A stretch of 64,000 nucleotides of DNA from Paraburkholderia polaris (GTDB lineage Bacteria > Pseudomonadota > Gammaproteobacteria > Burkholderiales > Burkholderiaceae). The stretch is from assembly GCF_012927345.1 (NCBI RefSeq), contig NZ_JABBGJ010000005.1, positions 228,781-292,780 of the forward strand, given 5' to 3'. A program made the position numbers and the translations under genes. Shown in pieces: positions 54,383 to 63,702 of the stretch; the stretch's first letter is position 1, and the number at the start of each line of letters is the position of its first letter. Under the pieces are notes generated by a model, which made no database searches, was not told where the DNA came from, and worked only from the letters and a program-made list of their open reading frames with translations.

Positions 54383-55297
54383 TCAAAAAATCGACCGCCC
54401 CGTATAGGTCGTCAACCATTCGAGCGCGAGCACCCCAGCCAGCGAATTGCCATTGCTGTCCAGCCCCGGCGACCACACGCACACTGCCATCTCGCCCGGC
54501 AGCACCGCAACGATCCCGCCTCCCACGCCGCTTTTGGCCGGCAAGCCTACCCGATAGACGAAATCGCCCGCCGCGTCATAAGTGCCGCAGGTCAGCATCA
54601 GCGCGGAAAGCCGTTTGGCGGAACTCGTGTCGAGAATCCGCTCGCCAGTGGCGGGCACCACCCCATGATTGGTCAGAAACAGCGCTGCCTTCGCTAGCTC
54701 GACGCAGCTCATCGAAATTGCGCATTGTCGGCAATAAGCGTCGACCACCACTTCCGGCGGCATTTCCATGTTGCCGAAGCTAGCCATGAAATGCGCCATC
54801 GCGCGATTGCGGTGGGCGTGCTGCAACTCTGACAGCGCGACGCGCGAATCGTAGTCGATGCTGGTTTCACCCGTCAGCCGCCGCATGAATTCAACCAGCG
54901 CAGTTTCCGCTTGCACAAAACGCCGGCATAACACGTCGGTGACGACGAGCGCGCCCGCGTTGATGAACGGATTGCGCGGCTTGCCGTGTTCGGCTTCGAG
55001 CTGGACCAGCGAATTGAAGGCGTTGCCGGACGGCTCGCGCCCCACGCGCTGCCAGAGTTCGTCGCCGAGCAGCCGGAACGCCATGGTGCAGGCGAACAGC
55101 TTGGAAATACTCTGAATGGAAAAGCGCGTGTCGGCGGCGCCTGTGCGGAACACTTCGCCCGAGGCCGTGACGATTGCCATGCCGAAACTGTCGGCGGGGA
55201 CATTCGCGAGTTCGGGGATGTAATCGGCCACCTTGCCGGTGCCCAGATAAGGCTGAAGATCGCGATGAATCTGTTCGAGGATGGATGCGTAGTTCAT
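54383..55297 (-). CDS. glsA: Glutaminase (beta-lactamase-fold)
   Basis: 304 aa, full length. The catalytic Ser-x-x-Lys is Ser63-x-x-Lys66 in IQSISKLFA. Other family motifs: NPFINAGALVVTDVL, AGDFVYRVGLPAKSGVGGG, and the C-terminus LEWLTTYTGRSIF. Hydrolyses glutamine to glutamate and ammonia in the cytoplasm. A remnant of a second copy's 3' end is at 41485-41541. Confidence 0.95.
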   Translation of the reverse strand: MNYASILEQIHRDLQPYLGTGKVADYIPELANVPADSFGMAIVTASGEVFRTGAADTRFSIQSISKLFACTMAFRLLGDELWQRVGREPSGNAFNSLVQLEAEHGKPRNPFINAGALVVTDVLCRRFVQAETALVEFMRRLTGETSIDYDSRVALSELQHAHRNRAMAHFMASFGNMEMPPEVVVDAYCRQCAISMSCVELAKAALFLTNHGVVPATGERILDTSSAKRLSALMLTCGTYDAAGDFVYRVGLPAKSGVGGGIVAVLPGEMAVCVWSPGLDSNGNSLAGVLALEWLTTYTGRSIF

Positions 55298-55443
55298 GGG
55301 GCTCGGACCGTTGAAGCCGCGATTCTACTGGCAACCTGGCGCGAATTGTTCGTGCGGAGGCGCTGCCGGGTTCGAGCAGCGTTTCGCATCGACTATGTTA
55401 ATCTTGCTGCCTTTCTATCGACAACCGGGCAAAACGGACATTC

Positions 55444-56196
55444 ATGAGGGAAGCCTTCGATCCGGACGGCGTCGAGCGTTCGGTATTCGTGGTTGATGAG
55501 CGCCACGAAGCGATAGATGAGTCGTGGCGCGCCTACCGTCGCGCGCGGCTGATCTATGTGAGCGTCGGCGTGCTGACTGTGCGCACCGAATCCGGACGAT
55601 GGGTCGTGCCACCAGGTCACGCGCTCTGGCTCACGGCAAACACCCTGCATTGCCTGACCGCAGGCGAGCCGGTGCGTCTCTATTCGCTGTATGCCGACGC
55701 GGACGCCGCGCCGCTGCCCACTCAAAGCGGCGCGTTGGTGCTCAACCCATTGGCGGCGGCGTTGCTGAGCGCCGCGGCCGATCTCCCGCACGACCAACCG
55801 TTCGACGAACCCGCCGAACGCCTTCTGCAAGTCTTGCTGGACCGCCTGTCCGGGTTGCCCGCCGCGCCGCTGGCGCTGAACTGGCCGCGCGATCCGCGCA
55901 TTCAGCGGATTGCCGAGTTGCTGAACGCCAACCCGGCGGAACCTGCGGTACTCGACGATCTAGCCACGGCTGCTGGTGTGACTGCTCGCACGGCGGCACG
56001 TCTCTTCGTCAAGGAGACCGGGCAGACTTTCGGCCAGTGGCGGCAGCAACTGCGGCTGCTGGTTGCGCTCGAGCGACTCGGCGCGGGCGCAAGCGTCACG
56101 CAGGTGGCGCTCGAGGTCGGCTATAGCGACGTATCGTCGTTTATCGCGGTGTTCCGCGACGCATTCGGCGACACGCCCGCGCGCTATTTCCGCTGA
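55444..56196 (+). CDS. AraC-family regulator with cupin N-terminal domain
   Basis: 250 aa. N-terminal cupin-like sensor (about 30-100: VPPGHALWLTANTLHCL), C-terminal AraC DNA-binding domain (LDDLATAAGVTARTAARLFV, QVALEVGYSDVSSFIAVFRD, GDTPARYF). It precedes a convergent DHA2 efflux pump gene (56282-57856, opposite strand) and follows a divergent glutaminase. Targets unclear. Confidence 0.87.
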   Translation: MREAFDPDGVERSVFVVDERHEAIDESWRAYRRARLIYVSVGVLTVRTESGRWVVPPGHALWLTANTLHCLTAGEPVRLYSLYADADAAPLPTQSGALVLNPLAAALLSAAADLPHDQPFDEPAERLLQVLLDRLSGLPAAPLALNWPRDPRIQRIAELLNANPAEPAVLDDLATAAGVTARTAARLFVKETGQTFGQWRQQLRLLVALERLGAGASVTQVALEVGYSDVSSFIAVFRDAFGDTPARYFR

Positions 56197-56281
56197 CTCC
56201 GCACCGCTTACGTCTTCAGCCACTGGAATCGCTGGGACCCGTCGTCATCGTCTGGCGTCGCCAGGACCAAAGGCGTCGCGA

Positions 56282-57856
56282 TCAGTGCGCGCCCGCCGCA
56301 CCCGCTCCGCCGCCCTTGGCCGGCTTCGTAATCCAGATCAGCGGAATGATCAGAATGAAAATGATCGCCGACACATAGAAGATGTCGTTCAGGCCCATCA
56401 TCGCGGCCTGGGTGTTCACTGTGAAATCGAACAGCGCATGCGCCGATTGCGGATTCAGATGCAGCAGCGACTGGGTCGAATCGATCTGCTGGTTGAATAA
56501 CGGGTTGTTGATGGTGGCCTGCTCGGTGAGTCGTTCATGGTGCAGGACCGTGCGGTTATTCCACTCGTTGCCGGCGATCGACGTGCCTACCGCACCGCAA
56601 AACACCCGCGCGAAATTCGACAGACCTGCGGCTGCCGGAATTTTGTTCGGCGGCTGACCGGACAGAATGATCGCAGTCAGCGGCACAAAGAACAGCGCCA
56701 TCGGAATGCCTTGAAGCAGAGTGGGGATCACGAGGTGCCACGTGTCGATCTCGATCACGTACTTCGAGCGCATATAAAACACGATCGCAAAGCCGATAAA
56801 CGCGAGGGTCGCAATGATGCGTGCATCCGAGCGCGGCAACACGCGGCCCATCACCGGCGCGAGCAGCACCGCGAAGACGCCGAGCGGCGCGGTAACCAGA
56901 CCGGCATCCACGGAGCGGTAGTTCAGATACTCCTGCATCCATTGCGGCAGCAGCACCAGGTTGCCGAAGAACACGCCGTACGCCACTGAAATCGCAATCG
57001 TGCCGCCGAGAAAGTTGCGCTGCTGGAAGAGCCGCAAATCGACGATCGGATTCTCTTCGGTGAGCTCCCACACGAGGAAGAACGCGAAACTGATCACTGC
57101 GGTGATGCCGAGAATCACGACTACCGGCGAGGAGAACCAGTCTAGGTCCTTGCCTTTGTCGAGCATGATCTGCAGCGACGCGACCCACGTGATCAGCAGA
57201 CCTAGCCCGACCACGTCGATCGGTGGCTTGCGAGTTGCCGACTCGCGGGTGCGATAGATCATCCACGTCACGCCGGCCGCGAAAATGCCGACCGGAATGT
57301 TGATGTAGAAGATCCACGACCAGCTATAACTGTCCGTGATCCAGCCACCGAGCGCGGGGCCCGCAATCGGGCCGACGGTCGCCGTCATCGCCCATAGCGA
57401 GAGCGCGGTCGACGATTTCTCCTTGGGATACGAGCCGAGCAGAATCGCTTGCGAGAGCGGAATCAGCGGGCCGGCCACCGCGCCCTGGAACACCCGCGCG
57501 ACGAGCAGGATCGGCAGCGTGGGCGCAATGCCGCATAACCACGAAGCCAGCACGAACATCAGAATTGCGCCGACGAACAGCTTGACCTGGCCGATGCGTT
57601 GCGTGAGCCAGCCGGTCAGCGGAATCGAGACCGCATTGGCCGCGGCGAACACCGTGATGACCCACGTGCCCTCATCGACCGAGACGCCGAGGTTGCCCGA
57701 AATGGTTGGAATCGCAACGTTCGCAATTGACGTGTCGAGCACGTTCATGAAGGTGGCGAGCGCGACGGCGATGGTCGCCAGAACCAGTTTGCCGCCTTGC
57801 AGCGGCGGCGGTGGTGCGGGCGGCGTGGCAGCAGGCGCGGAAGCGGGCTGGCTCAA
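56282..57856 (-). CDS. DHA2-family multidrug efflux pump (EmrB-like)
   Basis: 524 aa, about 14 helices. Typical start MNVLDTSIANVAIPTISGNL, motif A region GWLTQRIGQVKLFVGAI and motif C GPIAGPALGGWIT. Pumps drugs or toxic compounds by proton antiport. No membrane-fusion protein (EmrA) or outer-membrane partner lies next to it. Confidence 0.9.
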   Translation of the reverse strand: MSQPASAPAATPPAPPPPLQGGKLVLATIAVALATFMNVLDTSIANVAIPTISGNLGVSVDEGTWVITVFAAANAVSIPLTGWLTQRIGQVKLFVGAILMFVLASWLCGIAPTLPILLVARVFQGAVAGPLIPLSQAILLGSYPKEKSSTALSLWAMTATVGPIAGPALGGWITDSYSWSWIFYINIPVGIFAAGVTWMIYRTRESATRKPPIDVVGLGLLITWVASLQIMLDKGKDLDWFSSPVVVILGITAVISFAFFLVWELTEENPIVDLRLFQQRNFLGGTIAISVAYGVFFGNLVLLPQWMQEYLNYRSVDAGLVTAPLGVFAVLLAPVMGRVLPRSDARIIATLAFIGFAIVFYMRSKYVIEIDTWHLVIPTLLQGIPMALFFVPLTAIILSGQPPNKIPAAAGLSNFARVFCGAVGTSIAGNEWNNRTVLHHERLTEQATINNPLFNQQIDSTQSLLHLNPQSAHALFDFTVNTQAAMMGLNDIFYVSAIIFILIIPLIWITKPAKGGGAGAAGAH

Positions 57857-58176
57857 ACGATTCTCCAGATTGCGATGCTACGGATGTTCCATTCGGTGTT
57901 TTATTCACTGCCCGGGCAATGAGCCGGCGGTCGGTCGAATGCTCGCAAAAGCATACCTGTATTCACGTTTCGGCGTCGTCGATCCATGCAGGACCGACGG
58001 CAGAAACCAATCCGGCAGCGTATGCTCCCGGCTGAGGCTGCATCGTGCTCCGCTAAGCCACGCGAGGGCCACGCGAAGCACTACAAGGCACCACGAGGGC
58101 AACACGTTGTCGCGTGGCTGGCCGCGCGTGCGGAAATATGAATCGAGAATACAGCGAATACAGAGAGGAGTTGAAT
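57857..58176. other. Divergent intergenic region between efflux pump and esterase
   Basis: About 320 bp with the two outward promoters; no supported gene. The open frame upstream of the esterase start has no ribosome site. Confidence 0.4.
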
Positions 58177-58836
58177 ATGGCCTGGGAGCAATTCGAACAC
58201 GGCTGGCGGCGCGCGCCGGCGACAACGCCAGCCAAGGCATTGGTGGTACTGATGCACGGCGTGGGCAGCAATGCGCGCGATCTGATGCCGCTCGCGGACA
58301 TCTGGAGCGAGAACCTGCCGGACGTGGCGTTCACCTCGCTCGACGGCACCGAGGCCTTTGACGGCGGTTTCGGCGGACGCCAGTGGTTCAGCCTGCGCGA
58401 TGTCAACGAGGGCAATCGCGAGGCGCGCGTCGCTGCCGCCTATCCGGCGTTGCGGCGCATGCTCGAGACGGAACTGGCGCACTGGCAGATTCCTTTCGAT
58501 CGCCTTGCGTTGGTCGGCTTCTCGCAAGGCTCGATCATGGCGATGCATCACGTGGCGACGAGCGCGGAAGGCGCTGCGGCCGTCGTCGCGTATTCGGGGC
58601 GGCTCGCCTCGGTGATCGTCGCGCAGAACGGCACGCCGCTTACGCTCGTGCACGGCGAAGAAGACGAAGTGATCCCGGTACAGGAACTGGAATACGCCGC
58701 GGATGCATTCAGCAACGCCGGCTACGCGGTGGATGCCTACGCCTTGCCCGGCATTGGTCACACGATTAACGCCGACGGTGTCGAGCTCGGCAGGCAGGCG
58801 CTGGAGCATGCGCTCGGCGCTTTGTCGCGCGACTGA
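58177..58836 (+). CDS. Carboxylesterase/phospholipase of the alpha/beta-hydrolase_2 family
   Basis: 219 aa from the ATG at 58177 (agaggag upstream); the open frame continues 21 codons earlier. LVVLMHGVGSNARDL (oxyanion hole), nucleophile Ser in LVGFSQGSIMAM, Asp in GEEDEVIPV, His in PGIGHTIN. Acyl-protein-thioesterase/carboxylesterase family with broad short-ester activity. Stands alone. Confidence 0.9.
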   Translation: MAWEQFEHGWRRAPATTPAKALVVLMHGVGSNARDLMPLADIWSENLPDVAFTSLDGTEAFDGGFGGRQWFSLRDVNEGNREARVAAAYPALRRMLETELAHWQIPFDRLALVGFSQGSIMAMHHVATSAEGAAAVVAYSGRLASVIVAQNGTPLTLVHGEEDEVIPVQELEYAADAFSNAGYAVDAYALPGIGHTINADGVELGRQALEHALGALSRD

Positions 58837-59027
58837 TACGGTGCTGATTGAAAAGTGGCCCTAAAGATTCTGATCTGCTTGCCGTTAACTGCTCATTAGC
58901 ATGAAAATCACCCCCGCCGCGCGGACCGCGCAACGCCCATCTGGGCGTGCCAAGCGGCTCGGGTGACCGGGGGCGCATTTTCCAGACTGCCCGGTAAGGG
59001 CGGATAACGACACATCAGAGCCTTCCT

Positions 59028-60080
59028 ATGGCCAGACCGACGCCGCATTACCCGCTTTTCGATCGACTGTTCCGTCATTCCATGGCGGTGGACCTCGGCA
59101 CGGCCAATACCCTCATCTATACCGACAACGGCGGCATCGTGCTGAACGAGCCGTCCGTCGTGGCTTTCCAGAAAGAGTCCGCCGCCGGACAAAAACGCGT
59201 GGCGGCGGTCGGCACCGAAGCACGGCAGTTGCTCGGCCGCGCACCGAGCAACGTCGAAGCCGTGCGGCCCATGCGGCACGGCGTGATCGCCAATTTTTCC
59301 GCTGCCGAACAGATGATCCGGCAATTCGTCGACATGGCTCGCCCGCGGCCGCTGTTCAGCCGGCGCGCCGCATTCACCCTGTGCGTACCGGCGGGCGCGA
59401 CCCAGGTCGAGCGTCGCGCGATCAAGGAGGCCGCGGTCGCGGCCGGCGCGTGGAAGGTCAGTCTGATCGGCGAATCGCTGGCGTCGGCGGTCGGTGCGGG
59501 CCTGCCGGTATCGGAGGCGACTGGCTCGATGGTGATCGACATCGGCGGCGGCACGACCGAAGTCGGTGTGATCTCGCTCGGCGGCCTTGCCTATAGCGGC
59601 TCGATTCGCGTGGGCGGCGACAGTTTCGACATGGCGATCGTCAGTTACGTGCGCAACCTGTATGGCGTGCTGCTTGGCGAGCAAACCGCCGAGCACGTCA
59701 AGAAAGGCATCGGTTCGGCCGTGCGCGATGTGCCGGTCGAGCATATGAACGCGACCGGGCGCAGCGTCGACGACGGCTTGCCGCGCACGGTTCAGTTGAG
59801 CAATCACGATATCGCCGACGCGATCGAGGGCCCGCTGCGTCAGGTGATCGGCGCCGTGAAACGGGCGCTTGAAACGACGCCGGCCGAACTGGTGACCGAT
59901 ATCGCGCATAGCGGCATCGTGCTGACCGGTGGCGGCGCGCTGCTCGGCAATCTGGGCCGCCGCCTGACCAACGAACTCGGGCTTGACGTGCACGTCGCTA
60001 ATGAGCCGCTCACATGCGCGGTGCGAGGCGCGGGCGCGGCGGCTGCCGCCGGTTTGCTCAACGATAGCGCCTACGAATGA
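59028..60080 (+). CDS. mreB: MreB/Mbl-like actin homologue, stand-alone copy
   Basis: 350 aa. Nucleotide-binding motifs: MAVDLGTANTLIYT (phosphate 1), MVIDIGGGTTEVGVISLGG (phosphate 2), SGIVLTGGGALLGNLGRRL (adenosine), and VRPMRHGVIANFSAAEQMIR. Actin-like filament protein of cell-shape control. The usual partners mreC, mreD and pbp2 are not next to it, so it is probably a second copy rather than the main shape operon gene. Confidence 0.9.
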   Translation: MARPTPHYPLFDRLFRHSMAVDLGTANTLIYTDNGGIVLNEPSVVAFQKESAAGQKRVAAVGTEARQLLGRAPSNVEAVRPMRHGVIANFSAAEQMIRQFVDMARPRPLFSRRAAFTLCVPAGATQVERRAIKEAAVAAGAWKVSLIGESLASAVGAGLPVSEATGSMVIDIGGGTTEVGVISLGGLAYSGSIRVGGDSFDMAIVSYVRNLYGVLLGEQTAEHVKKGIGSAVRDVPVEHMNATGRSVDDGLPRTVQLSNHDIADAIEGPLRQVIGAVKRALETTPAELVTDIAHSGIVLTGGGALLGNLGRRLTNELGLDVHVANEPLTCAVRGAGAAAAAGLLNDSAYE

Positions 60081-60269
60081 TTTGATACGGGACGTCCCGC
60101 GCTGCAGGGGTCCGAAACCGGCTAGCCGCAGGAGCTGGCGGGCATGCTGCACTGGCTTCGAGACGAGCCGCATGGGTCACGAGGCACAGATCGCAAGGCG
60201 CTCGGTATAGGTCGCTACGCGCACGCCAACGAGCCTCGGTGCATATTCAATGGCTGTGTGACAATACGC

Positions 60270-60296
60270 TTCGCGTCCCAATTTTAGGGACGCGAA
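60270..60296. promoter_or_regulatory. Perfect 10-bp inverted repeat between mreB and hydrolase genes
   Basis: TTCGCGTCCC (60270-60279), 7-nt loop aatttta, GGGACGCGAA (60287-60296). No T run follows on either strand, so it is more likely an operator or other palindromic site than a terminator. It lies 80 bp upstream of the hydrolase start. Confidence 0.5.
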
Positions 60297-60375
60297 CACG
60301 CCTTCTTCTTCGAATCCCTATCTAGCCGGCGCCGCTGATGGTTTCAGCCGTTGCCGCGCCGTCCGTGAACCACCT

Positions 60376-61233
60376 GTGAATCAATCCGTTTTCGCTTCGT
60401 CCTCTCCCGCATCCCCGTCTTTTATCGAGCTGCATAGTGGCTTGCGCATGCCCTATGTGGAAGCCGGGGAGGGCGAACTGCTGTTGTTCGTCCATGGCTC
60501 GCTGTGCGATTACCGCTACTGGCAACCGCAACTGGCGGGTTTGTCGAAGCAATACCGCTGCGTCACGGTGAGTCTGACGCATTATTGGCCGGTGACGGAT
60601 ACCGAGCCCGACCTGCCATTCAGCTGGAGCGAGCATGCGGACGACGTGGCCGAATTCATCGATCGTTTCGGTGCCGGGCCGGCGCACGTGGTGGGTCATT
60701 CGCGCGGCGGCTGCGTGGCATTCCATTTCGCGCGGCGCCATCCGCAGTACGTGCGCACCTTGACGCTTGCCGACCCGGGCGGCCCGTTGCAGATTGCCGG
60801 GCGGCCGCCCGCGAGTTTGCCGGAGACCGTCAACGCATTGCGCGCGAAAGCCGCGCAGCTGATCGAAACAGGCGAGGTGGAAGCGGGCTTGCAGTTGTTC
60901 GTCGATTCGGTGAGCCGTCCCGGTTTCTGGGCGATGAGCACGCCGGGTTTTCGCAAGATGGCGACCGACAACGCACACACGCTTGCGCGTCAATTCCGCG
61001 ACCCGTTGCCCGCTTACGTACCCGAGCAGGCGGCCGAGGTGCGCTGCCCGGTGCTACTGATCGACGGCGAAAAGAGTCCTGACATGTTCCGCCGCACTGC
61101 GACAGCGCTGCAAACATGGCTGCCGGATTCGCGCCGCGAAACGGTGCGCGGCGCCTCGCACGGGATGAATCTCGCGCATCCGGCAGCGTTCAATCGCTAC
61201 GTCGGCGAGTTCATTCGCTCAGTGGACGTTTGA
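60376..61233 (+). CDS. Alpha/beta-hydrolase
   Basis: 285 aa from a GTG at 60376. LLLFVHGSLCDYRYW (oxyanion hole), nucleophile Ser in VVGHSRGGCVAF, Asp in LLIDGEKSPDMF, His in GASHGMN. Haloperoxidase/lipase-like fold; substrate not determinable. The first 20 residues are poorly defined, so a later start (for example at MPYVEAGEG, 60448) is possible. Confidence 0.87.
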   Translation: MNQSVFASSSPASPSFIELHSGLRMPYVEAGEGELLLFVHGSLCDYRYWQPQLAGLSKQYRCVTVSLTHYWPVTDTEPDLPFSWSEHADDVAEFIDRFGAGPAHVVGHSRGGCVAFHFARRHPQYVRTLTLADPGGPLQIAGRPPASLPETVNALRAKAAQLIETGEVEAGLQLFVDSVSRPGFWAMSTPGFRKMATDNAHTLARQFRDPLPAYVPEQAAEVRCPVLLIDGEKSPDMFRRTATALQTWLPDSRRETVRGASHGMNLAHPAAFNRYVGEFIRSVDV

Positions 61234-61383
61234 TTAGCGCGCGTTAAGCGCTTCGTGCGCGCATCCAAGTACGCGATGGATGCGCAATGAGCGCTCAATA
61301 AGCCTGCAATGAACTCACGCTGATGGCCTCGCCGCGATTCTCGCGCGGGGGCTCAGCACGTGCGATTGGTCACGGGGTGCAGT

Positions 61384-61785
61384 TCAAGCCTTGCGATGCG
61401 CGTCTTTATCGAGCGCGCGTTCCGCGGCTTCGCCGACGAGGCCGTGGTAATACAGATGCACGCCGATCGCGAGCGAGTCGTTGCGAATTTCGTGGAAGGC
61501 TTTCCATGCCTTCACCGGCTCTTTGAACAGCAGATAGTGCGCTTCCTGCGCGATCAGATCTGCGACTTCATGTAGGCCATGGCCGTGCAGGACATCCACG
61601 AGTGTATCGAGACTTCGATGGGTGCGCGCGTCGGTACGCGGGTAAAGCATATGCAGCACCGCCACGTTTTGCGTCTTCAGCGCTGCCGACAACGCCACGA
61701 CGATGTCCTGATGATTCAGCGCGGTGACGATGTTGTCTTCGTTGTGGACGTGATCCGGAAACAGCGTTTCGAGAGAGGCATTCAT
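61384..61785 (-). CDS. Conserved hypothetical helical protein behind a leader terminator
   Basis: 133 aa from the ATG at 61785, with aagga upstream; the open frame continues further 5' through the hairpin but without a start signal. Mostly alpha-helical, with repeats of hydrophobic and charged residues (TALNHQDIVVALSAALK, LHEVADLIAQEAHYLL, AWKAFHEIRNDSLAIG). No signal peptide or membrane helix. I do not know its family. An intrinsic terminator in its 5' leader suggests regulated transcription. Confidence 0.7.
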   Translation of the reverse strand: MNASLETLFPDHVHNEDNIVTALNHQDIVVALSAALKTQNVAVLHMLYPRTDARTHRSLDTLVDVLHGHGLHEVADLIAQEAHYLLFKEPVKAWKAFHEIRNDSLAIGVHLYYHGLVGEAAERALDKDAHRKA

Positions 61786-61818
61786 CTGGTCCTTCCTGTT
61801 CTTCTGGCTGATTAAAAA

Positions 61819-61841
61819 GGCCCGCCGTAGGACGGCGGGCC
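61819..61841 (-). terminator. Intrinsic terminator in the leader of the hypothetical protein gene
   Basis: On the minus strand GGCCCGCCGT-cct-ACGGCGGGCC (perfect 10-bp stem) is followed by tttttaat. It lies 34 bp upstream of the start at 61785, so transcripts coming from the right would stop before the gene unless antiterminated. It may instead end a small RNA made from 61842-62100. Confidence 0.75.
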
Positions 61842-62217
61842 AAAGACAGCGATGTGTTCGCAGGGGAAGCAAAACACGGAGCCAGTATCGCAGAGCGGCG
61901 GTGCTTGCGCAGCTTGACTGCCGCAAAACATTGTTGCAATAAGCGTGCTACTTTCATTTGGCTGGCAATGACGCGGAGCGGGTATAGCGCTTTTCTACGC
62001 CGTGTACTTCCGCCTGTTCCCGCGTGTTTCAGGCAATGACACGCATTTTTCGAGCAACGAATGTTGCGCCAGTCGAGATGGATTGTTGCGGTCAATCGCC
62101 GCAATCAAAGCGCCTTCGGACCGTAGAATGCGAAGCGGAGCCTGAGCATGCCACGCGGTGATCCGACGATCGAGCATGCCGGCACGTGTGTGATGTGAAA
62201 GTAAAAGGAACGTGTAG

Positions 62218-63516
62218 ATGAACTCGAAGACACACGCAACGCTGAGCTTTTCCGACAGCGATCAGACGATTGATTTGCCCGTTTATCAGGGCACGCTCGG
62301 GCCGGATGTCATTGACATTCGCAAGCTGTACGGCCAGACCGGCAAGTTCACGTACGACCCGGGTTTCATGTCGACGGCGGCATGCAATTCCGAAATCACG
62401 TATATCGACGGTGACAAAGGCGAGCTGCTGTATCGCGGTTATCCGATCGATAATCTGGCGCAAAACGCCGACTTTCTCGAAACGTGCTACCTGCTGCTGA
62501 AGGGTGAATTGCCGAATGCGCAGCAGAAGGAAGAGTTCGTGAACACCGTCACGCAGCACACGATGGTGCACGAGCAGATGCACTTCTTCTTTCGTGGTTT
62601 CCGCCGTGACGCGCATCCGATGGCGATTCTGGTGGCGGCAGTTGGCGCGCTATCGGCGTTCTATCACGACTCGCTCGACATCAGCAATCCACAGCACCGC
62701 GACGTATCCGCGATCCGCATGATCGCGAAGCTGCCGACCCTGGTCGCGATGGCGTACAAGTACACCGTCGGCCAGCCGTTCGTTTATCCGAAGAACGACT
62801 TGTCGTACAGCGCGAATTTCATGCGGATGATGTTCGCCAATCCGGCGGAAGAGTACGAGGTCAACGATGTGCTGGTGCGCGCGCTGGACCGCATTCTGAT
62901 TTTGCATGCGGATCACGAGCAGAATGCATCGACATCGACGGTGCGTCTGGCGGGTTCGTCGGGCGCTAACCCGTTCGCGTGTATCGCGGCCGGTATCGCT
63001 TGCTTGTGGGGTCCGGCTCATGGTGGCGCGAATGAAGCCGCATTGAACATGCTGGAGGAGATCGGCTCGGTCGACAATATTCCCGAGTTCATCGCGAAGG
63101 TGAAGGACAAGAACTCCGGCGTGAAGCTGATGGGGTTCGGTCACCGCGTCTACAAGAACTACGATCCGCGTGCGAAGCTGATGCGTGAGACTTGTCATGA
63201 AGTGCTGGAAGAGTTGGGGCTGCATGATGACCCGCTGTTCAAGCTCGCCATGGCGCTCGAGAAGATCGCCCTTGAGGACGAATATTTCGTTTCGCGAAAG
63301 CTGTACCCGAATGTCGATTTCTATTCGGGGATCGTGCAGCGTGCGCTGGGTATTCCGACAGCGATGTTCACGTGTATCTTCGCGATGGCTCGCACGGTCG
63401 GCTGGATTGCGCAGTGGAACGAAATGATCGCCGATCCGGAACAGAAGATTGGGCGGCCGCGGCAGTTGTTCGTTGGGGAGACTCAGCGCGAGGCTCGGCC
63501 TGTTGGGCAGCGGTGA
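62218..63516 (+). CDS. gltA: Type II citrate synthase
   Basis: 432 aa. Catalytic His268 in [10 protein letters not shown] and His309 in [14 protein letters not shown], with active Asp in PNVDFYSG. Condenses acetyl-CoA and oxaloacetate, first step of the TCA cycle. Start preceded by aaggaa. The opening [20 protein letters not shown] is normal for proteobacterial hexameric (type II) enzymes. Confidence 0.97.
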   Translation: MNSKTHATLSFSDSDQTIDLPVYQGTLGPDVIDIRKLYGQTGKFTYDPGFMSTAACNSEITYIDGDKGELLYRGYPIDNLAQNADFLETCYLLLKGELPNAQQKEEFVNTVTQHTMVHEQMHFFFRGFRRDAHPMAILVAAVGALSAFYHDSLDISNPQHRDVSAIRMIAKLPTLVAMAYKYTVGQPFVYPKNDLSYSANFMRMMFANPAEEYEVNDVLVRALDRILILHADHEQNASTSTVRLAGSSGANPFACIAAGIACLWGPAHGGANEAALNMLEEIGSVDNIPEFIAKVKDKNSGVKLMGFGHRVYKNYDPRAKLMRETCHEVLEELGLHDDPLFKLAMALEKIALEDEYFVSRKLYPNVDFYSGIVQRALGIPTAMFTCIFAMARTVGWIAQWNEMIADPEQKIGRPRQLFVGETQREARPVGQR

Positions 63517-63634
63517 AGGTTTTGGTTTTTTGCCTGCGTGGCGCTTCGTGTTTGTCTGGCTGCGGCGTTGGGCTTTCCTTCAGCTGTTTGCCTGCTTGCG
63601 CTTGTTTCTGCTTGCCTGGGGCGTTGGCCTATCC

Positions 63635-63702
63635 TTGAATTGTTATTGGTCTATTAGCGTCGCCCCTGTGCGGGGCAGGCACCTACTTTTCTTTGCCTGC
63701 CG
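63635..63702. repeat. Extragenic repeat downstream of gltA
   Basis: Contains ttggtctattagcgtcgccc followed by ctgtgcgggg and tacttttctttgcc, matching the element at 11085-11200. The expected right part of the repeat (the inverted tttctttgcc arm) is missing because the IS66 end begins at about 63703. Confidence 0.75.

Noticed and set aside
60270..60296. Terminator of the orphan mreB gene
   Set aside because: Perfect stem but no T run on either strand and 190 bp from the stop; kept only as a palindromic site.
61819..61841. Terminator for the plus-strand hydrolase gene (60376-61233)
   Set aside because: The T run is on the minus-strand side, and the stem is 590 bp beyond the hydrolase stop with another gene between.
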